Part shown: in pieces, positions 51,103 through 61,080 of the stretch
Position numbering within the stretch: the first letter of the stretch is position 1
Layout of the letters: the number at the start of each line of letters is the position of its first letter
Assembly: GCA_049644665.1 (NCBI GenBank)
Contig: JBARSI010000155.1
Span: forward strand, 29,402-93,401
Length of the DNA: 64,000 bases
DNA from: E44-bin32 sp049644665
Lineage (GTDB): Bacteria > Chloroflexota > Anaerolineae > Anaerolineales > E44-bin32
Direction of reading: 5' to 3'
Made by a program: the position numbers and the translations under genes
The notes under the pieces: generated by a model
The model's input: only the letters and a program-made list of their open reading frames with translations
Told to the model about the DNA's origin: nothing
Databases searched by the model: none

Positions 51103-51786
51103 TTAAAGCTGGAAGCTTTCACCGGGCTGTAGAATGTGCGGAATCGCCGTGGTCTCTTTCTTTACCTTTTCTGCCCATGCGTGAGGATCTTGCTCGATCA
51201 ACTCCCAGGTGTTGTAGTGCACCGGAATGACGTGTTTAGGCTCAAGCAGTTTGACCGCTCGCAAGGCATCATCGGGGCCCATGGTGTAGTTGTCCCCGAT
51301 GGGAAGAGCCGCCAGATCGATCCCTTCCTCCCCGATTAAGCGCATGTCACCGAACAGGCCTGTGTCGCAGGCGAGGTAGAGTCTCTTGTCCCCCGGTGCA
51401 GTGAGCAGAAAGCCGGCCGGGTTTCCGCCATAAGAGCCGTCCGGGAGCATGGATCCATGCAGTGCTTGGGTCAACTTGAGGTAACCGAAAGGGTGGTGGA
51501 AACCTCCGCCGATGTGCTGAGCATGCGCCTCAATGCCCTTGTTCTTGAACCAGGAAGCAACTTCGTAGGTGCTAATAACGAGCGCGTCGGTGCGCTTGGC
51601 GATCGCCACGGCATCCCCAATATGATCGCCATGCCCATGGGAGATGAGGATGAAGTCCGCATCAACTGCATCGGCTTTTACCGTTGCGGCGGGGTTGTCG
51701 TTCAGGAACGGATCCACGAGCAGTTTTACACCAGCTACATCGAGCCCGAAGGCGGCATGTCCGTACCAGGTTAATGTAAGCGGCAT
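51103..51786 (-). CDS. UPF0173-type metal-dependent hydrolase, MBL fold
   Basis: 227 residues, AAGGAG before ATG. MBL motif SHGHGDHIGD, then ACDTGLFGDM and HVIPVHYNTW, as in the UPF0173 (YtkL) family. MPLTLTWYGHAAF start is typical. Function in the cell unknown. Confidence 0.9.
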   Translation of the reverse strand: MPLTLTWYGHAAFGLDVAGVKLLVDPFLNDNPAATVKADAVDADFILISHGHGDHIGDAVAIAKRTDALVISTYEVASWFKNKGIEAHAQHIGGGFHHPFGYLKLTQALHGSMLPDGSYGGNPAGFLLTAPGDKRLYLACDTGLFGDMRLIGEEGIDLAALPIGDNYTMGPDDALRAVKLLEPKHVIPVHYNTWELIEQDPHAWAEKVKKETTAIPHILQPGESFQL

Positions 51787-51880
51787 ATCTCTCTCCTTAA
51801 TCTGTTCAGTGAATCACACGCGAGTATAGACCTCAGCGCAGTGGCGTGTCAACGCGAGCGGAATCGTTGATAAGGGGTGG

Positions 51881-52510
51881 TCAATCGGATAGCAGGTCGG
51901 AGACCCCGATGCCAGGACTGGGCGGTCGTTGTTGGCGCGAAGTGCGCCATTCGCCCAGCAGGCTCGTTAGTTGAGTGCTGAAGCGCATCCAATCTTCGAT
52001 GAGCAGGATGAAGCCAATCTGGTCGTTTGCCAGCATGTAACGGCTCAGAAAGAGCCTAAGCAGCCAGGCCGGCAGCGGCCAACCGTGAAGATCAATACCG
52101 AGAGCGGTGACGCCGAGGAAGGGCATCATGGGGCGTCGGTCACGACGAGGCATACTTTCGGGAGGAAACAACTTACCGAAAACGATCGGGCGAGTGTTAA
52201 TGATTCGGCGGTAGGAAATGTTCAGGCGAAATATCGGTGTCTGGAGGCGAAGATGGTCTTGGTGGGCTTGTGCATATGCCAGGCCAGGTCCAAAACGGGC
52301 AAACAACCAATATGCGAAGGCGATAAGTCCACCAGCGAAGAGCCAGCGCTGTGAAGAGGGCTCAAGCCAATGGGCGTAACCAATATCTACGAGAGTCCAC
52401 AGACCGAGGAGCAGAAACGAGAGAAGAAGGGCTTTTCGTGCATGACGGCCTACAAGTTCTTGGTAGAGAAGCAGACGGTAGCGGTCACGCTTGTGTTGTT
52501 TGCTCATCAT
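51881..52510 (-). CDS. Membrane protein with PH-like region, unknown function
   Basis: 209 residues. Two hydrophobic segments (about 28-47 and 58-72), then a region (LRLQTPIFRLNISYRRIINTRPI) that resembles bacterial PH-like (YdbS) domains, and a polar tail. Not firmly assigned. It is 14 bases after the histidine kinase stop, so likely the same transcript. Confidence 0.6.
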   Translation of the reverse strand: MMSKQHKRDRYRLLLYQELVGRHARKALLLSFLLLGLWTLVDIGYAHWLEPSSQRWLFAGGLIAFAYWLFARFGPGLAYAQAHQDHLRLQTPIFRLNISYRRIINTRPIVFGKLFPPESMPRRDRRPMMPFLGVTALGIDLHGWPLPAWLLRLFLSRYMLANDQIGFILLIEDWMRFSTQLTSLLGEWRTSRQQRPPSPGIGVSDLLSD

Positions 52511-52524
52511 GCCGTCAATCCGGT

Positions 52525-54330
52525 TTATGTGCTCGCCGGAAGTGTGAACCAGAAAGTGCTACCTTCATCGGGCTCGCTCTGAGCGCCAATTTCACCGCCC
52601 ATAAGTTTGACGAGTTGGCGGGTCACGTGCAGGCCGAGACCCCACCCAATCTCATTCCGTACGGCTGGATCCTCAGAGCGGAAAAACTGTGTAAAGAGCA
52701 TCGCCCGATCATCATCGTTTAATCCGATGCCAGTGTCGCGTATTTCGGTTCGAATGAAATTATTGGAGAGCGAAGCAGTGATGGTGATGGAGCCACCTTC
52801 GGGTGTGTATTTATTGGCGTTGCCAAGCAGGTTGGTCAAGATTTGAGCTAATCGGTTTCGATCTGCATACACCATGGGGAGGCCGTCTTCGATGGAAAAC
52901 TCAACAGATTGTTTCTTGGCGTCCAATTGGGGTTGAAAACCGGCCGTAATTTCATAGATGTAATCCGCGATTGGGATAGCAGCAACGTCGATGTTGAGGC
53001 GCCCAGTCTCTATTCGCGATATATCGGAAATATCCGATACCAGATTGGCCATACGGTCTACATTGGAGCGGATTGTGTCGAGGAATTTCATCTGCTGATC
53101 CGTCACTGGGCCGACGGTTCCCTGTTTGATAAGGTCGGCGTATCCTCGGATCGAGGTCATAGGGATTTTAAGTTCATGAGTTACGATCGAGATAAACTGC
53201 GATTTTGCATCATCTGCTGCGCGTGCAGCATCCAATAGACGTGTGTTTTCGATTGCGAGAGCGGCGCGTTCGGCGATACGGAAGAGGAAACTCTCTGCCT
53301 CTTTGGAATAGGCTTTTTCCCTCCGCCTGACGCCTATAAGTGCGATTGTACGGGACTCGCGACGGGCGGGCACGATCAAGGCATTGAAGTTGCTATCCTG
53401 TTGAAATGTAACAGCCTGACCCTTCTGCACGGCTGGAGCGAGGCGCGGATCGCTCACGTCCATTAATTCATCGGCACACTCGCCGGCGAGGATGGACAGG
53501 GAACCGGCCTTGTTCAGAAGCCCGATGCAGCCGCCCTCTGATCCCGTGCTGCGCAATGCCCATTCCAGCGTGAGTTCTAACACACGCTTTAAATCGAGAC
53601 TGGTATTGAGTTCCTTGTCGATATGACGAAGCGTTTCTAGCTCCGATACCCGTTTTGCTAATTCAGTATCCACTTGAGAATAAAGGCGCGCATTTTCGAT
53701 CGCAACACCGGCTTGAACGGCGAAAACCTCCAGCAGTTCTTGATCATCTTTATTAAAGGCGCCTGATATGATCTTGTTATCAATGTAGATGACGCCCATT
53801 GCCTCGCCGTGCGCTCGAAGGGGCAGGCAGAGAATGGAACGAAGCGCAAATCGGGTTATCGATTCTTGTTTGGAGAAACGATCGTCGACCTGCGCGTTCG
53901 TGGTCAAAATCCCCTCGCCGGAACGGATGACGTCCTGGATAATCGAATGGCTGACTTCCATTTCGCTCTTATCCAGGTTCTCTTGTTGGAAGTTGCGTGC
54001 TGCTTGGAATGATAATTTCCCGGTTTCCTGGTTGACAAGCATTAGAAAACCACGCTCCGCGCCCGTTAATTGAATAACCGAATCCATCGTCTCGCGCAGC
54101 ACTTCGCTGAGATGGAGAGATGACCCCAGTGCACGACAGACTTTAAAGAGTGCAGCCAGTCGTGCTTGTTCATCTGCGCCCCGGCGTTGTTCAACCTGCT
54201 CGAGATCATTCAGCGCGTCGCGTGCAATTGCGGCCTGTCCCCCATCGCAATTTGCAGAGAGAGTCTCGAGTGCAAGACGGACCTTGCGCAAGTTCTCGGT
54301 GGAAAAGGTTTGTTTTGGCGAATCACTCAT
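52525..54330 (-). CDS. Double-GAF sensor histidine kinase
   Basis: 601 residues from ATG 54330, which overlaps nth's stop (ATGA); the frame to 54396 lies in nth. Two GAF domains (about 60-210, TGAERGFLMLVNQETGKLSF; and about 225-370), a HisKA with FISIVTHELKIPMTSIRG (phospho-His about 390) and an ATPase with NLLGNANKYTPEGG, DTGIGLND, GWGLGLHVTR. No membrane helix. No response regulator nearby. A soluble sensor of unknown signal. Confidence 0.87.
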   Translation of the reverse strand: MSDSPKQTFSTENLRKVRLALETLSANCDGGQAAIARDALNDLEQVEQRRGADEQARLAALFKVCRALGSSLHLSEVLRETMDSVIQLTGAERGFLMLVNQETGKLSFQAARNFQQENLDKSEMEVSHSIIQDVIRSGEGILTTNAQVDDRFSKQESITRFALRSILCLPLRAHGEAMGVIYIDNKIISGAFNKDDQELLEVFAVQAGVAIENARLYSQVDTELAKRVSELETLRHIDKELNTSLDLKRVLELTLEWALRSTGSEGGCIGLLNKAGSLSILAGECADELMDVSDPRLAPAVQKGQAVTFQQDSNFNALIVPARRESRTIALIGVRRREKAYSKEAESFLFRIAERAALAIENTRLLDAARAADDAKSQFISIVTHELKIPMTSIRGYADLIKQGTVGPVTDQQMKFLDTIRSNVDRMANLVSDISDISRIETGRLNIDVAAIPIADYIYEITAGFQPQLDAKKQSVEFSIEDGLPMVYADRNRLAQILTNLLGNANKYTPEGGSITITASLSNNFIRTEIRDTGIGLNDDDRAMLFTQFFRSEDPAVRNEIGWGLGLHVTRQLVKLMGGEIGAQSEPDEGSTFWFTLPAST

Positions 54331-55031
54331 TCGTGCATTTTCCGGGAAAGCGCCTGGACATTGGGGCAGAGATCGCTCAAAGGGCAGCGCTCGCATTGTG
54401 GAGAACGGGCATGGCAGATTTCGCGCCCATGACGGATAAGATTGAGATGAACATCATAATACATGGCAGGATCGAAAAGTGCTGCAAGATGATCGTGTGC
54501 TTGCTCGGCATTGATGTTTTCGGGACGCAAGCCCAGGCGCCCCGTCAAGCGGTAGATATGTGTATCTACGGGGAAAGCCGGTTTACCGAGCGAGAAGAGC
54601 AGTACGATCGCCGCAGTCTTTGGCCCGACTCCTTTAAAGCGAAGGAGTCTTTCCTTTGCCTGTTCAGGCGGCAGGGCTTCGAGGAAGTCCAGATTGAGAT
54701 CGCCGTTTTCCTCGGTAATCTGCTCTAGGGCGCGCTGGATGCGAGGACCTTTTTGATTGGCAAGACCCGCAGAGCGAATGGCGGTAATAATATCTGAGGG
54801 ATCCGCATCGCGCACTTCTTCCCAGGTGGGGAAACGCCCCCGCAGGGTTTTGAAAGCGCGGTCCCGGTTTGTGTCGTTCGTGTTTTGAGAGAGGATTGTA
54901 GAGACCAGCTCATCGAGCGGCGGTAATGGATTGCGCCAGCCCGGCTGGCCATATGTCTCCAATAAACGAGAGCGCACTTCGATCGCGCGTTTCTTCGGTG
55001 GTTTCACCTCGCGATTATACCCCCGCGACAT
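54327..55031 (-). CDS. nth: Endonuclease III
   Basis: 234 residues. A helix-hairpin-helix with LLRFKGVGPKTAAIVLLF, catalytic Lys in PKT, Asp in PVDTHIYRL, and a 4Fe-4S motif C-x6-C-x2-C-x5-C (CHARSPQCERCPLSDLC). It cuts out oxidised pyrimidines. AAGGAC before ATG. Confidence 0.92.
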   Translation of the reverse strand: MSRGYNREVKPPKKRAIEVRSRLLETYGQPGWRNPLPPLDELVSTILSQNTNDTNRDRAFKTLRGRFPTWEEVRDADPSDIITAIRSAGLANQKGPRIQRALEQITEENGDLNLDFLEALPPEQAKERLLRFKGVGPKTAAIVLLFSLGKPAFPVDTHIYRLTGRLGLRPENINAEQAHDHLAALFDPAMYYDVHLNLIRHGREICHARSPQCERCPLSDLCPNVQALSRKMHE

Positions 55032-55204
55032 CGTGCCGGTCCTTCTTATGCCGTCACTGGGGTGGTTTTATTACGGAGCGCCCGTGAGAGCGGTATTGAA
55101 GAAAATTGGACCGCTGCCGTAATTGATATCGCCTCCAGGCGAGAATCCTTTCCCGCCCGCAAGCGCAGTCAAGATTCCTGCTGCCCGGCTCCGGCGAATC
55201 AATT

Positions 55205-56194
55205 TTATTGTTCAGTTTGTGACCTGTAACCATGTGGGTGAGACCTGTGCCACTCCCAGGAGCTGGCGATGATCTGCTCGAGCTCGGGGTACATTGGCGA
55301 CCAACCAAGCTCGCGTTGGATTTTATCGGAGCTTGCTACGAGCCGGGGGGCATCCCCGGGTCGCCGTGGAGCATCGAGGGCCGAGATCTCTTGTTCTGTA
55401 ACATGCCGGGATGCTTCGATGACCTCGCGGACGGAGTAACCAGATCCATTTCCAAGGTTGTAGATCAGTCGGTCCTGATCGTCGAGAGCGCCCAGGCAGA
55501 GCAGGTGAGCATCGATGAGATCGGCGATGTGGATGTAATCGCGAATGCAGGTGCCGTCCGGCGTGGGGTAGTCATTGCCGAAGATTTTAATCTCGGACCG
55601 CTGGCCAAGTGCGACCTGCAGGACAAGAGGGATGAGATGGCTTTCGGGTTGATGCGCTTCGCCGCGACCTGGAAGAGCGCCTGCGGCGTTAAAGTAACGC
55701 AGCGCGGCAAAATGAAGGCCATGTATCTGGCGATACCACTCGAGAGTCTGTTCGATCATCAGTTTGGTTTGGCCATATACGTTTGATGGACCAAGAGGCG
55801 ACTCTTCCGAGAGTGGTTGGCCGCTCGAGGCATATACCGCGGCGGTGGAGGAGAGCACGAAGCGCTTCACATTGGCACGCACACAAGCCTCGATTAAACC
55901 TGTCGAGAGCACCAGGTTATTATGGAAATATTTTCCGGGATTTGTCATGCTCTCGCCGGCCTCGATGAAGGCGGCGAAATGCATGGCGGCGTCGTATTGC
56001 TCCGCGTTCAATGCAGCATCGAGCGCAGTCCTGTCGCCAAGGTCGGCCTGGATAAACCGCGCTTCGTGGGGAATGGCTTCACGATGCCCGGTAACCAGGG
56101 AGTCGAAAACGGTTACAGAATGTCCATCCTGTAATAAAGTTGCAGCAGCGGCGGACCCAATGTAGCCTGCGCCACCCGTTAAGAAAATATTCAT
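55205..56194 (-). CDS. galE: UDP-glucose 4-epimerase
   Basis: 329 residues from ATG 56194. NAD motif GGAGYIGSAAA, catalytic SSTAAVY and YGQTK, and DYIHIADL. Interconverts UDP-glucose and UDP-galactose. GGGGAT before the start. It stands alone between nth and a helicase gene. Confidence 0.9.
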   Translation of the reverse strand: MNIFLTGGAGYIGSAAAATLLQDGHSVTVFDSLVTGHREAIPHEARFIQADLGDRTALDAALNAEQYDAAMHFAAFIEAGESMTNPGKYFHNNLVLSTGLIEACVRANVKRFVLSSTAAVYASSGQPLSEESPLGPSNVYGQTKLMIEQTLEWYRQIHGLHFAALRYFNAAGALPGRGEAHQPESHLIPLVLQVALGQRSEIKIFGNDYPTPDGTCIRDYIHIADLIDAHLLCLGALDDQDRLIYNLGNGSGYSVREVIEASRHVTEQEISALDAPRRPGDAPRLVASSDKIQRELGWSPMYPELEQIIASSWEWHRSHPHGYRSQTEQ

Positions 56195-56278
56195 CTTTTT
56201 ATCCCCGGTGATGTTACAAATGGGCATGCATCGCAGAAAGAAACCATGAATGGATTGTTCACCATATTATAAAAAAAC

Positions 56279-58456
56279 TCAATCAGCAAGTATTTCCAAT
56301 TTCGCCATTGAGGCGTCAAGGCGCTTCGTTCCAATATCCTCAAACTCGACGCTAACTTCCTCTTCATCGTTGTCCCCCCGAGTGGACATGACGATGCCCT
56401 CGCCGAAGACTTTGTGCCGAACACGCATCCCCGGTTGATATTGAGGTTCGAGCGGGATTTTTGGGGACAGATCCCATGTGGTCTGCTTTTTATAGGAAAT
56501 CTGTTCCCAGTTCTGAGAACCAAGAAGATCACCATCCAGGAGCTTCGGTGGAATATTGTGCAAGAAGCGAGAGGGCTTACTCAAAGTAGAAGGGCCGGCG
56601 AATCGTCGGCGGAATGAGCGTAGGAGATACAGGCGGTCTTTTGCGCGCGTAACGCCAACATAAAACAGACGCCTTTCCTCGGCCATGGATTCCGGATCAT
56701 CGAAGGAGCGCTGGTGAGGCAAGACTCCATCGTCCAGCCCGATGATGATCACAATCGGGAATTCCAGACCCTTTGCTGCGTGAAGGGTCAGCAGAGTGGG
56801 TGCGTTCTGTTCCTCAGATAATGTGTCCTGGTCGGAGATGAGGGCGATGCTTTCGAGGAACGCCCCCAGGTCGACGTTTTCAAATTCATAAGCCACCCGC
56901 CGCAGTTCCTGGATGTTCTCCCAGCGCGCTTCACCTTCTTCTGTTCCATCATCGATGTGTGCCCGGAAGTTAATGTTCTCCAGGACGAAATCGATGAGCG
57001 CGACCAGGCTGCTCTTCTCTTTCATCTCGATCCAACGAAGCCATGGGTCAGCGAAGCTAATCAGCGCGCGTCGGGCGCGGGGGTTAAAAGTGTCCGTCAA
57101 GGTTGGATCATTTTCGCGGGCAAGAGCGAATAGGATCTCCGCCGGTCGAATGTCGCGCTGCTGCGAGCTCTCGAACAAGAGCTCGACGGTTTTCGCGCCG
57201 ATGCCGCGCGGAGGCGTGTTTAGAGCCCGCAATAGGCTGACGCGATCGGCGGGGTTGTGAATCAGGCGCAAGTACGCGATTAGATCCTTGATCTCCCGGC
57301 GGCCGTAGAATCGCTGCGCGCCGACGATGCGGTAGGGCAGACCGGCTTGCAGGAAAGCCTCCTCTAAGGCTCGGGATTGTGCATTGGTGCGGTACATCAC
57401 GGCGCAGTCTCCGGGGTCAGCCTCGCCGCAAAAAGTCAGGGTTGAAATGATCTCCACTGCGAAAGCTGCTTCATCAGTTTCGCTATAGGATTCCTGAAGG
57501 ACGACTGGTGTCCCCGGACCCCGATCTGTAAATAGCAGCTTCCGTTGACGTCCGGGGTTGGGGTCAATCACCGCTGTGGCGACATCCAGAATGGTCTGGG
57601 TGGACCTATAGTTTTGCTCAAGAAGAATCGTGAGAGCTTGAGGGTAGTCCTCTTGGAAGCGGTGCACATTGCGGTAATCGGCACCGCGCCAACGGTAGAT
57701 CGACTGGTCCGGATCGCCGACGACGAACAAATCCGGAGTTTTCCCCGCCAGCAGACGCAGCAGTGAATATTGTGCGGTATTGGTATCCTGAAACTCATCA
57801 ACGAGCAGGTGCTGGAAACGTCGCCGGTAGGCGCTTCGTAGATCGTCGTGATCTCGCAGGAGGCGAAAAACCCAGAAAAGCAGATCATCAAAATCCAGGG
57901 CGTTATTTGCCAGCAAAGCTTTTTGGTAGCGCTCATACACCAGGCGCACGATCTCATGGGCGTATGTGTCGGTGTTGTAGTCTTCCAACTCGACAAGTTC
58001 ATTTTTTGCGTTGGATATGGCATTGAGAATACGCCCCGGCCTGGTCTTTTTGGGATCCAGCCGCAGCTCCTTGAGTACATTTCGAATCAAAGACAGTTGA
58101 TCGGCGTCATCAAAAATCACATAGTCACTCGTGACCGGCAAGTGATCGGCTTCTTGGCGGATGATGCGCGCACACAGCGCGTGGAAGGTCCCCAGGTTTG
58201 GTCGCCCGCCCCCCGCTTCCGAGTCAAGTGAAAGCAGCTCCTGCACACGTTTGCTCATCTCTCGGGCGGCTTTGTTTGTGAAGGTGACGGCGATGATCGA
58301 TCCTGGCGCCACCCCCATTGCGGTGATCAGATGGGCTGCGCGGTGGGTTAGGACGCGCGTCTTCCCGGAGCCTGGTCCAGCAAGTACTAAAACTGGCCCC
58401 AGGGGGGCAGTAACCGCTTCATGCTGGGCTGCGTTCAAATTCTCAGACAGGTCCAT
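56279..58456 (-). CDS. UvrD/PcrA-type superfamily I helicase
   Basis: 725 residues. Walker A AGPGSGKTRVLTHR, motif II DEFQDTN, motif III VVGDPDQSIYRWRGAD, motif IV NYRST, motif V LTLHAAKGLEFP, motif VI VGVTRAKDRLYLL. The C-terminal 50 residues hold the Tudor-like PcrA end (GMRVRHKVFGEGIV). A 3'-5' DNA helicase in excision repair and recombination control. Confidence 0.92.
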   Translation of the reverse strand: MDLSENLNAAQHEAVTAPLGPVLVLAGPGSGKTRVLTHRAAHLITAMGVAPGSIIAVTFTNKAAREMSKRVQELLSLDSEAGGGRPNLGTFHALCARIIRQEADHLPVTSDYVIFDDADQLSLIRNVLKELRLDPKKTRPGRILNAISNAKNELVELEDYNTDTYAHEIVRLVYERYQKALLANNALDFDDLLFWVFRLLRDHDDLRSAYRRRFQHLLVDEFQDTNTAQYSLLRLLAGKTPDLFVVGDPDQSIYRWRGADYRNVHRFQEDYPQALTILLEQNYRSTQTILDVATAVIDPNPGRQRKLLFTDRGPGTPVVLQESYSETDEAAFAVEIISTLTFCGEADPGDCAVMYRTNAQSRALEEAFLQAGLPYRIVGAQRFYGRREIKDLIAYLRLIHNPADRVSLLRALNTPPRGIGAKTVELLFESSQQRDIRPAEILFALARENDPTLTDTFNPRARRALISFADPWLRWIEMKEKSSLVALIDFVLENINFRAHIDDGTEEGEARWENIQELRRVAYEFENVDLGAFLESIALISDQDTLSEEQNAPTLLTLHAAKGLEFPIVIIIGLDDGVLPHQRSFDDPESMAEERRLFYVGVTRAKDRLYLLRSFRRRFAGPSTLSKPSRFLHNIPPKLLDGDLLGSQNWEQISYKKQTTWDLSPKIPLEPQYQPGMRVRHKVFGEGIVMSTRGDNDEEEVSVEFEDIGTKRLDASMAKLEILAD

Positions 58457-58780
58457 TGTGATAGGTGACCTTTATAGTTTAACGGTCGGCTGAATACGGC
58501 CAGATAGTTGAATTGAGGAGGGGCGCTTGACTTAAATGCATACCCTTTTGCTTTTCCCGCCCGATGATCTTGCCATGCTCGCCACGAACGTGTCGTCAGA
58601 ACATCCTCCACACGATGGCGATGGAAGGCGAATGCAGGATATCCATCCAAGGATGATCCATCAATTATCGTCGGCGGGGTGTTCGCAACATGGGAATTCT
58701 AATCGCCCAAGGAGTGGTCAGCAAGGATTTTGTTCTTATAAGTTTGGTTGCGATCGTATCGCCCATGGGTTGGATAAGTG
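58457..58780. other. Intergenic region, nothing recognised
   Basis: 324 bases between the helicase start and the DUF711 stop. ACTATAAAG about 20 bases before the helicase ATG on the minus strand could be a -10 but has no good -35. Open frames here (58536-58796, 58690-58935) have no family resemblance. Confidence 0.4.
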
Positions 58781-60004
58781 TCATTCAAAATTGTGAGGGC
58801 CGATGTCGAGCGTGCCGGATCTTTCGAGCAGACCGGATAGAGGGGCATCAGAAAGCGGCAGAACCCGACTGTCAGCAAAATAGGGGAAATCAAAATGAAC
58901 AGTGTCCCCCGCGATTTTCCCGGGAATGGGCATAAGCCGCGCTGTGAGTGGTTTCGTGTGGCGCAGGCCGATTGCGCCGAGATCGAGTAGAAGCCCGGTT
59001 AACGCTTCTATGCTCGCGTCTCCAGGAAGCGGGATTGTATCCAGGCCGGTTCCGCAAAGCGTGGAGTAGAGCAGTAAATCGGAGATCGTCAGGATCCCTT
59101 CGCTGGCGCGCGAGGCCAGGACGGTATCCTCAAGAACGGGCAGGAAGAGTCCACAGAAGCCAACGCGCTGGAATTGAGCGCGGTCAAGGCAATCGGTTAG
59201 GAAGGCTGCCGCTACTGCGCTGCCAGATTGGCCGAAAGTTGAGGCTCCAATTGTCTCAAGCGCCGTGCCGATCGAACGCTGCACTTCAGGATAAGGGGCG
59301 AAGGAGAAATCGACTCCAAGGAAGCGAAAACCATGGTCGCGCGCGATGGCGCCGGCGACTCGGGTGAGATTTGCCGCACTCGTCTCGATCGCCGCGATTA
59401 GCTGTTTCTTCGCCAATTGGGTCGAGGACGCGTCGTTGACAATGCCAACCGCGAGGTCGGCTGATTCGGTCGCGATCGCAAGCGAGGGTGGTCCGCCGCG
59501 GTGGTATGCTGCGGGAAAGAAAGGGACGCCTGACGGCACGTTGACCAGTGCGGCGAAGCGCAAATTCCCAAATCCGTCGTCACGTATTGTTGATATCTCC
59601 TGAATGGCCTGGGCACAGGCCCGCGCCGCCGTGAGCGACAACCCGACGGTTGGATCTGCGTAGAGTCCGGAGGAGAAGACTGTGTCCGTTGCATCCAACA
59701 CTTCAGGCAGTATACGATAACCATCCGGCTCATTGGGTAGAGCGGGTCCTATCGCAGCATAGTCGATACCCTGAATAAATATTTCAGCTTCAAGTCGGCG
59801 AGCCAGGTCTGGTCGATCTGCAGGAGCAACAGGCGTTGACATTTCCGAAGGCGGCGGCGTGGCAATGCGCAGAGTCTGGACCTCAAAGCCGGCGTCCTGA
59901 AGCGCTGATCGACAGCCCTTTAGGCATTGAGCTGTTTTAGCGACGAACTCGGTTTCGATCGGCCAGCCGGGATCGATAAAGCCAGTGAGCGCACGAATTC
60001 TCAT
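58781..60004 (-). CDS. DUF711 family (UPF0210-like) protein
   Basis: 407 residues. MRIRALTGFIDPGWPI start, DLAVGIVNDASSTQ, GFRFLGVDFSFAPYP and RAQFQRVGFCGLFLPVLED belong to the DUF711 family, related in fold to glycyl-radical enzymes but without a known reaction. Usually beside an ACT-domain protein; none is here. Starts with ATGA overlap to the RNA methyltransferase gene. Confidence 0.85.
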   Translation of the reverse strand: MRIRALTGFIDPGWPIETEFVAKTAQCLKGCRSALQDAGFEVQTLRIATPPPSEMSTPVAPADRPDLARRLEAEIFIQGIDYAAIGPALPNEPDGYRILPEVLDATDTVFSSGLYADPTVGLSLTAARACAQAIQEISTIRDDGFGNLRFAALVNVPSGVPFFPAAYHRGGPPSLAIATESADLAVGIVNDASSTQLAKKQLIAAIETSAANLTRVAGAIARDHGFRFLGVDFSFAPYPEVQRSIGTALETIGASTFGQSGSAVAAAFLTDCLDRAQFQRVGFCGLFLPVLEDTVLASRASEGILTISDLLLYSTLCGTGLDTIPLPGDASIEALTGLLLDLGAIGLRHTKPLTARLMPIPGKIAGDTVHFDFPYFADSRVLPLSDAPLSGLLERSGTLDIGPHNFE

Positions 60005-60774
60005 TCTTCTCCTCGCCTTCGGGCAATTTCGAATAGGATGACCGCAGCCGCGACGGAGGCGTTCAGCGACTCAGCCAAATCTTGCATGGGAATGTGGGTG
60101 CTGCCCTTGGCGATGGAACGAAACTCGTCGCTGGGACCGTGGGCTTCGCTCCCAATCACAATCGCAGAAGGTTTGTTCCAATCCACATCATAGTATGGCG
60201 GCCCCAGCCCGGCTTCGGCGACCCAAATCTCAATTCCGCGAAGATGTTTCTCAATCTCAGAGATTTGCACTTGGATAATGGGCAGGTGGAAATGTGCCCC
60301 CATGGCGCCCCGCACAACTTTTGGGTTAAAGGGGTCAACTGTGCCCGTGTTGATGAACACGGCTTCGACCCCCGCGGCAAGCGCAGTGCGCAAGATTGTT
60401 CCGAGATTGCCTGGATCGGAAATGCGATCTGCAACGAGCGCTAAGGTCAGATTATCAGGGGGCGCAGAAAAGGGAAGGGGAAGAACGGCAAGCAGCCCTT
60501 GTGGGGATTCGGTGTCGGAACAGGCCTTCATAACCTGTTCAGAAACCATCTCGGCCTCTGCTCCCAGATTGATTAACTCATCTATTAGGCGTTGGTCGTC
60601 CTGCTCGAGGGCATCCGTATACAAAACGAGTTTAGCCGGTGAGAGGGAGGAAATTGCCTCATTTACTAGCCGAGCACCTTCAATGATGAAGAGATTTTCG
60701 CGCTGGCGTGCGCGCCGCTTATTTTGCAGCGTTCGCACCCATTGCACACGTGGATTGGAGGTGGATGTAATCAT
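60001..60774 (-). CDS. SpoU/TrmH-family RNA 2'-O-methyltransferase
   Basis: 257 residues from ATG 60774 (MITSTSNPRVQWV, the common start in this family); GTG 60810 is possible. N-terminal RNA-binding domain NLFIIEGARLVNEA, then the SPOUT knot with VADRISDPGNLGTILRTA, VIGSEAHGPSDE and IPMQDLAESLNASVAAAVILFE. Methylates ribose in rRNA or tRNA; target unknown. Confidence 0.9.
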   Translation of the reverse strand: MITSTSNPRVQWVRTLQNKRRARQRENLFIIEGARLVNEAISSLSPAKLVLYTDALEQDDQRLIDELINLGAEAEMVSEQVMKACSDTESPQGLLAVLPLPFSAPPDNLTLALVADRISDPGNLGTILRTALAAGVEAVFINTGTVDPFNPKVVRGAMGAHFHLPIIQVQISEIEKHLRGIEIWVAEAGLGPPYYDVDWNKPSAIVIGSEAHGPSDEFRSIAKGSTHIPMQDLAESLNASVAAAVILFEIARRRGEE

Positions 60775-60890
60775 TTCGGGTTGCAGTTCCTCTCCGTTTG
60801 ATTGTATCACCGCGGCCAGCCATGGCTACTGAGTACGCAGAGTATAAGTAAAGGCAGCAAAGATAAAAGGGCAGTAACTGCTCAGGTATG

Positions 60891-60990
60891 TCATTCTGTC
60901 CGACCGTAGAGAACGAAAGATATCGATTATGCCTAATAGATCACTATGATTGGGCGAGAATCTTCGTTGCTCCGCGGCTTAGAATGATAG
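60891..60990. repeat. Dispersed MITE/REP-like repeat, better copy
   Basis: About 100 bases bounded by inverted ends TCATTCTG (60891-60898) and TTAGAATGA (60979-60987). Inside, CGACCGT and GATTATGC are shared with 5021-5112, as is GCGAGAATCTTCGTTGCTCC (60955-60974). Non-coding; no target-site duplication was clear. Confidence 0.6.
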
Positions 60991-61026
60991 TGCTGCGAGG
61001 GGGCTGAGTAGATACTATGTGTAAAT

Positions 61027-61056
61027 AAAAAAAAGGAACGCAGATGCATCCCTTTT
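61027..61056 (-). terminator. Rho-independent terminator of infC-rpmI-rplT operon
   Basis: On the minus strand AAAAGGGA (61056-61049) pairs with TTCCTTTT (61038-61031), one G-U pair, loop of 10, then further T residues. It is 25 bases past the rplT stop. Confidence 0.75.
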
Positions 61057-61080
61057 ATAAATTGAGATTGGAAAGCGTCG

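Larger units (their letters stand above)
60775..61080. other. Intergenic region with repeat and terminator
   Basis: 306 bases between the rRNA/tRNA methyltransferase and rplT. It holds a MITE/REP-like element (60891-60990) and the rplT terminator (61027-61056), listed separately. Confidence 0.7.

Noticed and set aside
58536..58935. Open frames in the gap before the UvrD-type helicase
   Set aside because: No ribosome site, odd composition, and one runs into the DUF711 gene on the other strand.
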